DNA of 64,000 bases from Gammaproteobacteria bacterium (GCA_013152545.1 JAADGF010000103.1:1-64000), one strand, 5' to 3'. Positions 28,435 through 38,363 are shown, counted from the first letter of the stretch. A program made the numbers and translations. Notes: generated by a model not told the origin, from the letters alone.

Positions 28435-29220
28435 ATGGCACGCAAGCATCGATCCTCGTCCCCTAATACTCATGAAAGCTTTTCCGACATTGCATTGTTG
28501 ATGCTGGCGACCTTTGTGTTTCTGTTGGTGACAATTATTATCACCTCGAAACTGGCGCAGGAGGACCAGATACCCTTACTTAAAAAAAGTGTATCAGACT
28601 TGCAACATCGATTAAAAAAAGCAGAATCAGAAAGCAAACGGCTACTGGGTGATCTGGACAATCTAGTGAACATGACCGTTGACTCTCAAATGGAAACAGC
28701 CTTACAAGCAGTGGGATTAGGGAAAAACAGTAAAAACCGTAAAGATTTTGATTTATTTATAAAAGGATTAAGCGATCTTCCAGGCGAAAGCCTGCACTTG
28801 ATGATTGATGCCACCGGGTCCATGCATGGTGTCACTACGTTTTTGATCCCTGTTTTACGCGTCATCGTTATTCGTTCAGGAAAACGCTTGGATGCTATCA
28901 CTTGGTTTTCTGATGGTAAAAATGAAACCTATACGGGCTCAATGGGAAGTATGTTTGACAAATTGATGGACGGTGCTCCCTTTATCGGTTCAGAAGAAAC
29001 CATCGGCAAGGCTTTCCGTCATGCCGCAAAACATGCACCGACACCAGGCGCTTATATTTTAATTGGCGACGAACCCAGTGCGGACCGGGTTCATTATTTC
29101 GACATACCTAGCCCTGTTTACACAATCCCCATTGGTAAACAAAACCCGGAAACACTTTGGGCATATCGCACACTTGCAGAACAAACTGACGGGAAAATGC
29201 TACAGATGGAGATAAAATAA
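28435..29220 (+). CDS. ExbD/MotB-like anchor fused to a von Willebrand A-like domain
   Basis: 261 residues. A short cytoplasmic N-terminus, then D18 just before a single helix (about 19-37), as the proton-accepting aspartate is placed in ExbD and MotB. A coiled coil (about 42-75) follows. From about residue 118 the sequence is a von Willebrand A-like domain with a metal-ion site D125-A-T127-G-S129 (DxTxS form) after HLMI, and later acidic GDEPS. No peptidoglycan-binding motif. This would link a proton-driven channel to a periplasmic ligand-binding domain. The partner gene is 135 bases upstream. Confidence 0.82.
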   Translation: MARKHRSSSPNTHESFSDIALLMLATFVFLLVTIIITSKLAQEDQIPLLKKSVSDLQHRLKKAESESKRLLGDLDNLVNMTVDSQMETALQAVGLGKNSKNRKDFDLFIKGLSDLPGESLHLMIDATGSMHGVTTFLIPVLRVIVIRSGKRLDAITWFSDGKNETYTGSMGSMFDKLMDGAPFIGSEETIGKAFRHAAKHAPTPGAYILIGDEPSADRVHYFDIPSPVYTIPIGKQNPETLWAYRTLAEQTDGKMLQMEIK

Positions 29221-29448
29221 CATCACGCATTAAAAAATGTCACCGATTGATGTAAAATACCGCGTTTGATATCGACACTCATACTGAAATTAGTATAAGT
29301 TCCGAGTATCGTTAAAGTCTTTAATCCAATATTCGAATTTCCGACAAAGCTTAATTCAGTCTAGCGTGCTGTGAACGGAAAACTGACAGATACACCCGGC
29401 CCGGGAACAGATTGACTGAAACTGGCAAAACAAGGTTGATAATAAAAT

Positions 29449-30885
29449 ATGTTAGATCGCATACCGACAGCAGTTTGGCCCTTGCTCATTATGGGTTTGT
29501 GGGGCGCTGTCATACTTAGCTTCAACCTTGTACGTCTCGATGCGTTTGGCATTGATGAAGGCGCCGCCATGGCGCTACTATTAAATTGGTCTGTCTCAGA
29601 TCAAATTGTAAACCCAGTTACCACCTATGGCGGCCCTGATTTTCGAGCGCTATTGTTCATTCCCTTAGGTCTTTATTGGCCTGGCAGTATTATCGCCGCA
29701 AAAGTATTCACATTAATGGTTTGCTTTGCGGCGGCACTGTTTCTGCGTCATTGGAGCAAAACTACCGATAGCGCAGAAGTCGCTTTATTGGCCACTGGAC
29801 TTTTTTTAATTTCGCCAGTACTCATTCACCTTGCCGATAGCATTGCGCTTGGCCCTTATTTGTTAGCAATGTTTGGCGTCGGTATGCATCTGGATAAAAA
29901 ATACCGCGCCTCGCAACACACAATCAGCAGTCTTTATTTCATCCAGCTACTTGTTGTTGCTATCACCGTAAGCTTACACCCTATTGGCCTTGCCTATCCA
30001 CTGGCACTGGCGTGGCAATGGTATCGCAACCCCAAGTCCGACAAACAAAAAAAACAAGTTTGGATAGGTATCGGCATTAGCGTTTTTGTTGTATTAGCCA
30101 TGCAAACCGGTTGGATTGACATTCACTGGGGAGCCAATCCATTAAAGTCCCTACACAATGCCTTATTAGGCTACAATCTGCGTGAACCTGACTTACCAGC
30201 CTGGGCGGGTGGTGCTGTTCTTATACTCGCGCTAATCTATTTGGTAATACGGGATTTCAAAACATTGTCCCAAGATATGATGGGCAGCATGTTATTAATC
30301 AGTATTATTCCAGGCATTTTTGTCGCTGATGAAAACTGGGCATTGATTGCCCTAACCTTCGTGATTTATCGTGGCATACCCGCACTCATCACTGTAAATA
30401 AAGCGCTCAATACCATTAATTTTATTGGGCAGCGTGGCATCGTTTTTGTTGTATTAATAGTAATGTCCACGCTATTCATGCAAGCAAACAAATATTATGC
30501 CTCACAGATAAACGCCGGCATTCTTACCCCCAAAGACTTGCTCATCCAGCGCCTGGCGATAGAGGCTAGCAATCTGGATCAAGCATTTTTAGCGGCCAGC
30601 CAATGGCCAGCACAAACCATGATTATCTGCAAGCGCGACATATTTAAATTACCGCCCGAAGCAGAAAACGCCGCCAACTTACTCACTATGGTCAAAGGGC
30701 TTACCCACATCATGTTTGATCATCGAGACCCACACAACGCTGGCTTAGCACGAAATATCGCTGAAATGAGCAAGTACACTGAAACACTCGATATTCAGTC
30801 CAATGGTGTGATTGTTAAATTTAGGACAGGCAACGAAAACACGGATAAACAACCCTCATCACAACTTAGTAGGGGTACGGAATAA
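29449..30885 (+). CDS. GT39-like membrane glycosyltransferase
   Basis: 478 residues with about ten or more helices and a short soluble C-terminus. In the first periplasmic loop lies the acidic pair D36-E37 (FGIDEGAAM), matching the catalytic aspartate-glutamate of protein mannosyltransferase/ArnT-type GT39 enzymes, which use lipid-linked sugar donors. The acceptor is unknown (protein or lipid A). It may not be functionally linked to the upstream channel pair, from which it is 228 bases away. Note a likely upstream promoter in that gap. Confidence 0.75.
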   Translation: MLDRIPTAVWPLLIMGLWGAVILSFNLVRLDAFGIDEGAAMALLLNWSVSDQIVNPVTTYGGPDFRALLFIPLGLYWPGSIIAAKVFTLMVCFAAALFLRHWSKTTDSAEVALLATGLFLISPVLIHLADSIALGPYLLAMFGVGMHLDKKYRASQHTISSLYFIQLLVVAITVSLHPIGLAYPLALAWQWYRNPKSDKQKKQVWIGIGISVFVVLAMQTGWIDIHWGANPLKSLHNALLGYNLREPDLPAWAGGAVLILALIYLVIRDFKTLSQDMMGSMLLISIIPGIFVADENWALIALTFVIYRGIPALITVNKALNTINFIGQRGIVFVVLIVMSTLFMQANKYYASQINAGILTPKDLLIQRLAIEASNLDQAFLAASQWPAQTMIICKRDIFKLPPEAENAANLLTMVKGLTHIMFDHRDPHNAGLARNIAEMSKYTETLDIQSNGVIVKFRTGNENTDKQPSSQLSRGTE

Positions 30886-31059
30886 TCACTACAGAAAAAA
30901 CACTGCCTGATGTAAACAACTACCACGCTAGTAGCGGACTGGGATGTAATCGACATTTATACCGTAAGGCTGCATCCAATCTTACTACTATTTGCTCACT
31001 AACAAGAATAGAGATTAATTTTACTTGCAACCAGAATTCGATTCAGGTCAAATGGGCGC

Positions 31060-31443
31060 ATGAGACCAGACAACCCTTACAATATTGCTGTTGACGTGGA
31101 AACCTCTTACATTGAAGAGCAATCTGCACCTGAAGTAAACCGCTTCGTGTTTGCCTACACCATTACAATCCGTAACAATGGCAATTCTGCAGCGAAATTG
31201 CTAACACGTCACTGGATCATTAATGATGGCAATGGAAACGTACAAGAAGTTCATGGAGAGGGGGTTGTTGGGGAGCAGCCCTACCTTAAACCCGGCGAAT
31301 CATTTCAGTATACCAGTGGCGCGGTCATTGAAACGCCAGTGGGCAGTATGGAGGGTAGTTATCAAATGATTACTGATGATGGCATACCATTTAACGCTGA
31401 GATACCAGCGTTTACCTTATCACTTCCGCATAAGCTGCACTAA
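31060..31443 (+). CDS. apaG: ApaG domain protein
   Basis: 127 residues, the usual length. It has the ApaG blocks VETSYIEEQSAPEVNRFVFAYTITIRN, LLTRHWIINDGNG and VGEQPYLKPGESFQYTSGAVIETPVGSMEGSYQM. The fold is a fibronectin-like beta-sandwich; the family is linked to divalent-metal homeostasis or to di-nucleoside polyphosphate metabolism (with apaH in enterics), but the biochemical role is uncertain. It is followed directly by a repeat-family element. Confidence 0.94.
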   Translation: MRPDNPYNIAVDVETSYIEEQSAPEVNRFVFAYTITIRNNGNSAAKLLTRHWIINDGNGNVQEVHGEGVVGEQPYLKPGESFQYTSGAVIETPVGSMEGSYQMITDDGIPFNAEIPAFTLSLPHKLH

Positions 31444-31455
31444 GAGCCTGTGAAA

Positions 31456-31701
31456 GAAGAGTCTGTAAAGAAATAACGTGAAAATTTTGCTTGTCTATCC
31501 TTGCGTCTTCGGCATTGCACAAACGCTTACACACAACGAGTATGCAGCCTGGAAGAAGCGCCCTTTTGGAGTACGCCCATTTTTTCCTCGCCTTGCCTAT
31601 ATGGAAGTAGGTAAGGGGGCGTAATCCATGAATGGCAGAAGCCTTGAAGACGAAACGATTCCGGCGCAATCGATACAACTTTATTTCTTTACAGATTCTG
31701 A
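31456..31701. repeat. MITE-like repeat family 1, copy 4 (long form, inverted)
   Basis: About 246 bases with eroded ends (GAAGAGTCTGTAAAG and CTTTACAGATTCTGA). It carries the extra central segment (ATATGGAAGTAGGTAAG..CCATGAATGG) also present in the copy at 60360, in the opposite orientation. Lies 13 bases after the apaG stop. Confidence 0.8.
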
Positions 31702-31815
31702 CAGTAATACTGCCGCTTGCCCTGCCGGGGGCCACCGCCATAAACAAAAACAATTTTTCAAGATTAAGGCACCTTATCGAGTCATTGAAAAAAACGCTAA
31801 AAGATGAAGGGCGCG

Positions 31816-32010
31816 CTATTTAAAACTATCTTCAATCTGTTGCCGAGTTTTCCGATCCGCCTCTGCAATGACGTTATCAACGTCTTTCGCCTTCTCCAAA
31901 GCCTGTTGCTGACTCGACAAAAAATGCGCCTGTGACTTTTCTTCCGGCTTAGAACAAGCACTCAACGCTAACCCCAGCCAAAGAATAGCAAGTAGATATT
32001 TGGTTTTCAT
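31816..32010 (-). CDS. Small lipoprotein
   Basis: 64 residues from ATG 32010, which follows AGAGGC with an eight-base spacer; an upstream in-frame ATG at 32049 is less suited. The signal ends with a lipobox (ALSAC), and the mature part is a short, charged, probably helical peptide. No family recognised. Likely attached to the outer or inner membrane. Confidence 0.7.
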   Translation of the reverse strand: MKTKYLLAILWLGLALSACSKPEEKSQAHFLSSQQQALEKAKDVDNVIAEADRKTRQQIEDSFK

Positions 32011-32248
32011 AAGCCTAGCCTCTGTATAAATATAGCGATCCACATTCACCCACTTGATGATACTCGAATTATCGGCCGATGAAACCTAAAACCTAAATTT
32101 CTCAGTTGAACCTAAAATCATTCGTTGGACGGCGTGTAAAGTACGTTTTTCACGATAAATATCGCAACGGTGCCAAACATGGAATAAAAAAACCTGCTCT
32201 ACTGACCAAGCAATATGCAAATCGCTTCGTGACCGGTAACATCAAAAA

Positions 32249-32881
32249 TTACAATTTGCGCAGTATGCCAACACTGATGGCCAACGCATCAAAGTTATCA
32301 CCATTGACTAGCTGCATCACCTCAACAAAACCATCAATACCAAAAGGTAATTGAACCAAGCCACCGACCCCCAACGATAAACCGGATTCAGTATCTCCAT
32401 TAGACAGTAACAGTGTATCGCCTGAGATTTGCGCACTGGTAAATCCCAACAGACCATAAGCAGTGATTGTATCAGACACATCCATTGATGCCCGAGCATA
32501 TAAACCAAGATAATAATTAAGCGTTAATGTGGCATCAGTCGCCGTACCACTCACCTGAATGGTATTAGTCTCTTCGGTAATATTAAACCCAAAATGGCTT
32601 TCTATCGATACCTTGGGTTTCACATCTGTCAATAAATCAATGCCTAACCGAATCCGCGTAGCAACCGGGCTATAAGTCACCCCCTCCACATCCAAACCGA
32701 TAAAGCTTACGTCTGCACCGATGTAGGCATCCTTAAGCTTATCCTCCTCAGCAGCAATAACGGGTAATGCCACCGCCAGCACAGCAATCACGCTGCACCC
32801 TAACATAGTCAGTGAATGACATAATTTGTTAACCGGCCACCCACTCGATCGAGATCGAAACAACCCAATAAACATAAACAC
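32249..32881 (-). CDS. Outer-membrane beta-barrel protein (OmpA-like barrel fold)
   Basis: 210 residues. A signal peptide is buried in an N-terminus that may be extended (the region MLGCSVIAVLAVALPVIAA is the hydrophobic core). The mature protein has an alternating pattern of about eight amphipathic strands (DAYIGADVSFIGLD, TLTLNYYLGLYAR, ITAYGLLGFTSAQI) ending in an aromatic-hydrophobic C-terminus, typical of small outer-membrane barrels. No peptidoglycan-binding domain. Function unknown; start uncertain. Confidence 0.75.
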   Translation of the reverse strand: MFMFIGLFRSRSSGWPVNKLCHSLTMLGCSVIAVLAVALPVIAAEEDKLKDAYIGADVSFIGLDVEGVTYSPVATRIRLGIDLLTDVKPKVSIESHFGFNITEETNTIQVSGTATDATLTLNYYLGLYARASMDVSDTITAYGLLGFTSAQISGDTLLLSNGDTESGLSLGVGGLVQLPFGIDGFVEVMQLVNGDNFDALAISVGILRKL

Positions 32882-33012
32882 AGCTCACCTCAACCAATGT
32901 CACTTAATACATTGAATTTAAAATAATTTACAGAAACACATCACAGCAATTAGATTATTTTAACCATACTACAGAACTCGATTGTGCGGTACTTATTAAT
33001 AAACCCATTTTT

Positions 33013-33888
33013 TTATAAATCGGGCTGAAAGATACGGTTCATCTCCCAATAGCTGGTTCTACGATATTGATTTTTTGCCTTAAGCTCACGTATTAGTACA
33101 CTCGGGACAGAAATGATATGCAAAACCTCCTGCGCGGTTTTTGTATTTGTCTCAATTAAGGTTTTTGCTGTGGCATAACGTTGGTTTTTCACCTTAACCG
33201 CGCGCTCACTGTTAAAACCTGCTAACATTTCAACATAGTCACTGATACTTAATGTTGAATTATGTGGATCTATTAAAGCAGTATCAAACAAACGAGTATC
33301 TTGCAAAGCTTCCTCGACCGTTTCCAGATAAGCCACCTGCCTGATCTCCAGAAAAATTTTTCCTTGCTCTATCAAGGCATTTGCATAACTCAATAATCGA
33401 TGGCAATGCGGACAACGACTATCCACAAAAACCATCACATGTGTTGCCGCATTTTTATCGCCTAACTGAACACCTTTACCGGGAAGCTGTTCCGGCATAT
33501 AACGTTGCGTTACCAGAGTACCATCGGCCAGCCAAGTATTGTCGCGAATCATCGTGGTGCCTTCGCAGCGACTTACCCACCCCTTCACGCGCAGGGTAGC
33601 CAGACCTGTTTGACCAAGTTTTTTATACTTTGCATACGCCTCTAGTCGAGTAATAACGGCATCTACTGGTGATTGCTGCAACTCATATACAAACAATCCG
33701 GACTCACCAAACTCCAATGCTAATTGCCGCAATACATTTTGCTTAAAAAGTGAGGCAACTTCTCCTTCGTCCAAAAGATTGTCACAAACCATGCTGGGTG
33801 CAGCACTACTGACAGCGTCAACTCTGACCAACAACTCCACCAATAAGATAATGAGAACAGATATTTTTATACTGCATTGAGGCATCAC
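33013..33888 (-). CDS. DsbC/DsbG-like thiol-disulfide protein
   Basis: 291 residues. Signal peptide (about 1-25), an N-terminal linker domain, then a thioredoxin-fold domain with the C159-P-H-C162 active site in DSRCPHCHR and a SVPSVLI segment with the cis-proline. The CPHC motif and order (dimerisation-like part before the catalytic part) suggest a periplasmic isomerase or reductase of the DsbC/G kind. The neighbourhood has many periplasmic cytochromes and thiol proteins. Not next to another dsb gene here. Confidence 0.8.
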   Translation of the reverse strand: MMPQCSIKISVLIILLVELLVRVDAVSSAAPSMVCDNLLDEGEVASLFKQNVLRQLALEFGESGLFVYELQQSPVDAVITRLEAYAKYKKLGQTGLATLRVKGWVSRCEGTTMIRDNTWLADGTLVTQRYMPEQLPGKGVQLGDKNAATHVMVFVDSRCPHCHRLLSYANALIEQGKIFLEIRQVAYLETVEEALQDTRLFDTALIDPHNSTLSISDYVEMLAGFNSERAVKVKNQRYATAKTLIETNTKTAQEVLHIISVPSVLIRELKAKNQYRRTSYWEMNRIFQPDL

Positions 33889-33942
33889 TTGCTACCCAGC
33901 TTTATATGTAAAAAATGTATTCGCAATCCAATTAATTAATCG

Positions 33943-34015
33943 ATACCCATAGCGTTTGAGATTCAGGTGTAAATATGACGCACATTTACACCTGAATCTC
34001 AAACGTTATGGGTAT
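33943..34015. repeat. Long perfect-stem hairpin, repeat family 4
   Basis: Arms 33943-33974 and 33984-34015 (32 bases) pair with a single G/T-type mismatch around a nine-base loop. It lies between the DsbC-like gene and rnd, just downstream of the rnd stop. A single arm-like copy occurs at 60244-60275. Confidence 0.85.
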
Positions 34016-34033
34016 ATTACTACTCGGCTTATT

Positions 34034-35188
34034 TCAGACTCCTTCGATAGTTATTGTTTCACCTAACAGACGGATGCTCATATCACCTGACAAAAAACCA
34101 CGTATCGTTTTTCCCGCCAATTCATAGCGCCAACCAGAAAGAACTGAGATATTATTTGCACCCATAATGACAGCCTCTAAATCTTTGCGGGTTGCCAACA
34201 CGGCAGGTGTTACGCCATTTTGCTGTGCACAGACACGGACAATCGCCATTAACATGTCTAACAATGCTTCCTTATCCGCTGTCAATGGCAGCGGCCGTTT
34301 GTCACCCGGCCACTTTTCCACCGGCAATGCACGGGCAATTTCAATCTCCGTTAAAATAGCCGCTGCATTTTTTTTAAGGCTGTTATTATAACCACGAACC
34401 TTTTCCAACAAACCAAGATCGGTTGGCATTTTTCTCGCTAGTTCGATCAACATTTCATCACTAACCAACCATCGCCTAGGGCGATTTAACTGTCTCGCCA
34501 ATAATTCACGCCAACGACACAAACCTTGCAATACCGCCAACTGAACCCCCTTTAAGTGCTGTACACCACGTACACGTCGCCAAAGAGTCTCAAGCGGAGG
34601 AGCATACACATCAATATTCGTCAGCTGATTAAAATCCGACACCAACCAGTGCTGGCGCTTTTTTTCTAACAACATTGCTTGCTGTAGGCGATAAATCGGG
34701 ATAAGGTATCTCACATCGTCCATGGCATACTGTAACTGAGCGGCATCCAAGGGTCTCTTCTGCCAATCCGTGCGTGAATGGGATTTATCCAAAACCACAG
34801 ATAACATGGATTTTACCAAATTGGCATACCCTAATTGGTCACCAAAACCAAGCAAAGTGGCTGCAATCTGAGTATCATGGATTGGTGCAGGCAATGCTCC
34901 TTTTAAATCATAAAAAATCTCCAGATCCTGGCGAGCCGAATGCATAACCTTAACAACAGAGGCTTGGTACAATACATCCAGCAAGGGCGACAAATCAGCA
35001 AGCGCTAGTGGATCTACGCACGCAATCAGGTCTTCCGTCGCCAATTGCAGCAAGCATAATTGCGCATAATAGGTTTTTTCACGAAAAAACTCTGTATCCA
35101 ATGCGATAATCTCGCTATTTTGAAGAGCACAGCATAGCTCGATTAATTTTGCTTCGGTATCAACGAACAGCTCTTGCATTGTTATCAT
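34034..35188 (-). CDS. rnd: Ribonuclease D
   Basis: 384 residues. Exonuclease domain of the DEDDy type: D31/E33 in IALDTEFFRE, the VKVMHSARQDLEIF block and the AMDDVRYLIPIY block with the tyrosine-containing last motif. The C-terminal half holds HRDC helices. RNase D trims the 3' ends of tRNA precursors and other stable RNAs. The ATG nine bases further (35179) has a slightly better-spaced ribosome-binding site, so the exact start is uncertain by three codons. Confidence 0.95.
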   Translation of the reverse strand: MITMQELFVDTEAKLIELCCALQNSEIIALDTEFFREKTYYAQLCLLQLATEDLIACVDPLALADLSPLLDVLYQASVVKVMHSARQDLEIFYDLKGALPAPIHDTQIAATLLGFGDQLGYANLVKSMLSVVLDKSHSRTDWQKRPLDAAQLQYAMDDVRYLIPIYRLQQAMLLEKKRQHWLVSDFNQLTNIDVYAPPLETLWRRVRGVQHLKGVQLAVLQGLCRWRELLARQLNRPRRWLVSDEMLIELARKMPTDLGLLEKVRGYNNSLKKNAAAILTEIEIARALPVEKWPGDKRPLPLTADKEALLDMLMAIVRVCAQQNGVTPAVLATRKDLEAVIMGANNISVLSGWRYELAGKTIRGFLSGDMSIRLLGETITIEGV

Positions 35189-35244
35189 CCCTACTCATCA
35201 TTCAAATTGTTATTTCTGATCAGCCCAGTATTGACGCAACCACT

Positions 35245-35412
35245 TAGGAGGAGGCTGTCAGAGAATGAAAGTCGTAGCGAGGAAATGCCATTTTGAGGTA
35301 GATTTTTCGTAAATTTGAGGCGAATAGTCATTCTATTCAACGAAAATTTACGGAAAATATGACCAAAATGGATTTTCCGCCGTAAACTTTTTCATTCTCG
35401 GACAGCCTCCTG
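35245..35412. repeat. MITE-like repeat family 2, copy B
   Basis: About 168 bases with ends TAGGAGGAGGCTGTC.GAGAAT and ATTCTC-GGACAGCCTCCT. The inner part also pairs with itself (CGTAAATTT.. and ..AAATTTACG), so a long folded structure is expected. Lies downstream of the start of rnd. Confidence 0.8.
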
Positions 35413-35720
35413 GAAACCATAACAGGATTTTACGCCTGCCGGTTATCAGAAGCTTCCCCGGAAACATTTTATTTAGATATAATCCTAAATTCATCCACTC
35501 ATATTACAAAATACTCAAACGTCATCGCCCTCTAGAGTCACACAATCAAACTCAGTAGGGAGTATACTCTTGATCGCTTTATCTGTATTTATCAATAAAA
35601 ATATGATATAAGCGATTTAATGACCGAGTATTTTAGATAAATCAATTAACCACTTAAAACTACATATTAAGTGCGTTTTTACAGTGGCCACTAATTCACT
35701 CTTATTTCATAAGCAAACCG

Positions 35721-36230
35721 ATGTTATTAATCTTTAAGCTTTTTATTGATATTTGCCTGTTACGTGCAAATGCTGAAAATATACCGTCATCCCGATATCT
35801 GCTAATGATCACCCTGACGGCCTATTTTTCACTATCACTCGGTATTGCACTGCACGATAACTCCACCACACTGGCATTATCCACAGTGCTGGTTGGGCTG
35901 CTCATGATGATCGGGTTTGCACAAGCAGGGTTATGGATACGGAATTTCCTCAACCGCTCCACACAAACCATCACGGCATTAGCTGGCACTGGTGTTATTT
36001 TTGATCTAATGAGCTGGCCTCTTATCATCTTGGCGGCAAAATATTCAGTTGACGAAATGATGTTTCCGCGCTATTTGTTATTCATTCTTTTATTTTGGAA
36101 TATCACCGTCATCGGCCATATTTTACGAAATGCGCTATCTATTCCGTTTTGGGCTGGAATAGGTATCTCCTTACTTTACGTATTTACTTACCTAAGGGTA
36201 ATTCGGCTATTATTCATTGCTGGCAGTTAA
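35721..36230 (+). CDS. Conserved membrane protein upstream of mpl
   Basis: 169 residues with about five helices (roughly 3-15, 27-43, 50-70, 85-105, 113-130 and 140-160). No catalytic motif. A small membrane protein of this type sits before mpl in several gammaproteobacteria as I recall. It precedes mpl by 68 bases and is probably co-transcribed. Function unknown. Confidence 0.75.
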   Translation: MLLIFKLFIDICLLRANAENIPSSRYLLMITLTAYFSLSLGIALHDNSTTLALSTVLVGLLMMIGFAQAGLWIRNFLNRSTQTITALAGTGVIFDLMSWPLIILAAKYSVDEMMFPRYLLFILLFWNITVIGHILRNALSIPFWAGIGISLLYVFTYLRVIRLLFIAGS

Positions 36231-36298
36231 CATTCTTCGGTTGAAACAATAGCATCAATGTACGCCCTTAGTGGTTTAAACCAGGACATTTAATTCTT

Positions 36299-37672
36299 AT
36301 GCATGTACATATTCTCGGCATTTGCGGCACCTTCATGGGAGGAATTGCATTATTAGCGCGTGAACTAGGCTATCAGGTCAGTGGCTCGGACAACAACGTC
36401 TACCCCCCGATGAGTACACAACTAGAGAATGCCGGTATTAAATTATCGAACCTGGATGATTTAACACAGTTTGCCCCGGAACCTGCATTAATTGTCATTG
36501 GCAATGCCCTGTCACGAGGCCAGGAAGCAATCGAATTCATTCTCAACAAAAACCTAAGTTATACATCAGGCCCAGCATTCCTGGCTGATTACCTGCTCAA
36601 ACACCGCTGGGTACTTGCCGTATCAGGCACCCATGGCAAAACCACCACATCCAGCATGCTAGCCTGGATATTGGAATATGCCGGACTAAAACCTGGTTTT
36701 TTAATTGGCGGCATACCAGAAAATTTTGGTATTTCTGCACGCAGTGGCAATGCCCCCTTTTTTGTGGTCGAAGCCGACGAATATGATACCGCTTTTTTCG
36801 ACAAACGCTCCAAGTTTGTGCACTACCGCCCCCACACACTTATTATCAACAATCTGGAATATGACCATGCCGATATTTTTCCTGATTTAGACGCGATTAA
36901 ACGCCAATTTCATCATTTAATACGTACCGTACCGGGTCATGGATTAATCGTGGCACCAGCAGCAGATGCCAATATAAAAACGGTTATAGAAATGGGTTGC
37001 TGGACGCCCATGGAACATTTCGACAAACCTAAAAAAGCCACCTGGTCTATTCAAAACTTAGCGACCGATGCCAGCCATTTCGATATACACATTAAAGGCA
37101 AATACGCGGGCACACTCGAATGGTCATTGCAGGGCCAGCATAACGTTAACAATGCCATTATGGCCATTGCCGCAGCACGCCATGCAGGCGTTCTTCCACA
37201 GCACGCCATTGAGGCGATGCACCACTTTAAAAATGTTAAGCGTCGAATGGAAGTCGTTGGCACCATCAACAATATTACGATATACGATGACTTTGCACAC
37301 CACCCCACGGCAATTACAAGCACATTGGAAGGGCTACGCAACAAAGTAGGAAACGCACGCATAATAGCGATACTGGAACCACGTTCCAATACAATGCGCA
37401 TGGGTATTCATACACAAACGCTTGCCGGATCACTTAATAGTGCTGATGCCGTCGTCTACTACCAACCAGCCGAGACAACCTGGGACTTGAATAGCGTTGT
37501 CAAAAACACCGCACCACCCGCCACACTGCTATCGGAGGTAGACGCTATTATCGACAACCTTGTTGCAAACGCACAACCCGGCGATCACTTACTGATTATG
37601 AGTAACGGTGCTTTCGGAGGCATTCATAAAAAGTTGTTACATGCTCTGACAATGCGCTACCCATCGTCCTAA
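36299..37672 (+). CDS. mpl: UDP-N-acetylmuramate:L-alanyl-gamma-D-glutamyl-meso-diaminopimelate ligase
   Basis: 457 residues, as expected for Mpl. Mpl reattaches the recycled murein tripeptide to UDP-MurNAc with ATP, saving cell-wall material. Visible blocks are the N-terminal HILGICGTFMGG nucleotide-binding loop, the ATP-binding P-loop GTHGKTTTSSM (about 108-118), EADEYDTAFFDKRSKF and DDFAHHPTAI near the middle and C-terminal domain. It is followed closely by ubiX and a Lon-N domain gene, likely in one operon. Confidence 0.97.
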   Translation: MHVHILGICGTFMGGIALLARELGYQVSGSDNNVYPPMSTQLENAGIKLSNLDDLTQFAPEPALIVIGNALSRGQEAIEFILNKNLSYTSGPAFLADYLLKHRWVLAVSGTHGKTTTSSMLAWILEYAGLKPGFLIGGIPENFGISARSGNAPFFVVEADEYDTAFFDKRSKFVHYRPHTLIINNLEYDHADIFPDLDAIKRQFHHLIRTVPGHGLIVAPAADANIKTVIEMGCWTPMEHFDKPKKATWSIQNLATDASHFDIHIKGKYAGTLEWSLQGQHNVNNAIMAIAAARHAGVLPQHAIEAMHHFKNVKRRMEVVGTINNITIYDDFAHHPTAITSTLEGLRNKVGNARIIAILEPRSNTMRMGIHTQTLAGSLNSADAVVYYQPAETTWDLNSVVKNTAPPATLLSEVDAIIDNLVANAQPGDHLLIMSNGAFGGIHKKLLHALTMRYPSS

Positions 37673-37744
37673 AAACAACGGCAAAATAGCCAGACCTGCT
37701 TTACAACGTCATCATTGATTTTCACTTATAATACACCTTGCATC

Positions 37745-38350
37745 ATGAAAAAAAACACCATTACCCTGGCGATGACTGGCGCTTCTGGTGCAGCCTACGG
37801 TTTTCGCTTGTTAGAATGCCTGCTCAACGCAGGGCAAAACGTGCATTTGCTTATATCGTCAGCCGCTCAGGTCGTCATTAATACTGAAACAAATCATCGC
37901 ATTGGGAGCCAACCCGAAAATATAAATCGCTATCTACTTGACCGCTATAAGCCCGATCCCGCACAGTTAACCGTATTTGGCAAAACACAATGGATGGCCC
38001 CCATCGCAAGCGGTTCCAATGTCTCTACCGCAATGGTTGTATGTCCATGCTCATCAGCTACACTATCATCAATAGCCCGGGGTGCTAGTACCGACCTCAT
38101 TGAGCGCGCCGCCGATGTTATTTTAAAGGAGCAAAAAAAACTTATTTTAGTCACCAGAGAAATGCCACTGTCAGTTATTCATCTGGAAAATATGCTGTCA
38201 TTGGCCAAGCTCGGCGTATCGATCTTACCGGCAAGTCCGGGGTTTTATCATAAACCTGAAACAATCGAGGATTTGGTTGATTTTGTAGTAGCACGAGTAC
38301 TCGATCATCTGTCCATCGAGCATCATTTAATCCCCCCTTGGGGAACATAA
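37745..38350 (+). CDS. ubiX: Flavin prenyltransferase UbiX
   Basis: 201 residues from ATG 37745, the start that gives the family N-terminus ITLAMTGASGAAYGFRLLE (a TTG ten codons upstream is in frame but less likely). UbiX attaches a dimethylallyl group to FMN, making the prenylated cofactor for UbiD decarboxylases in ubiquinone synthesis. The P-x-S-A-Q and CPCSSATLSSIARGAS blocks and the REMPLS motif are typical. A link to the quinone-rich respiratory system here is obvious but general. Confidence 0.95.
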   Translation: MKKNTITLAMTGASGAAYGFRLLECLLNAGQNVHLLISSAAQVVINTETNHRIGSQPENINRYLLDRYKPDPAQLTVFGKTQWMAPIASGSNVSTAMVVCPCSSATLSSIARGASTDLIERAADVILKEQKKLILVTREMPLSVIHLENMLSLAKLGVSILPASPGFYHKPETIEDLVDFVVARVLDHLSIEHHLIPPWGT

Positions 38351-38363
38351 CACCAGCAAGATC

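Noticed and set aside
31412-31753. Open frame that resembles one at 60382-60582, suggesting a conserved protein
   Set aside because: Both lie within copies of repeat family 1; the similarity is nucleotide repeat similarity, with other copies lacking a frame.
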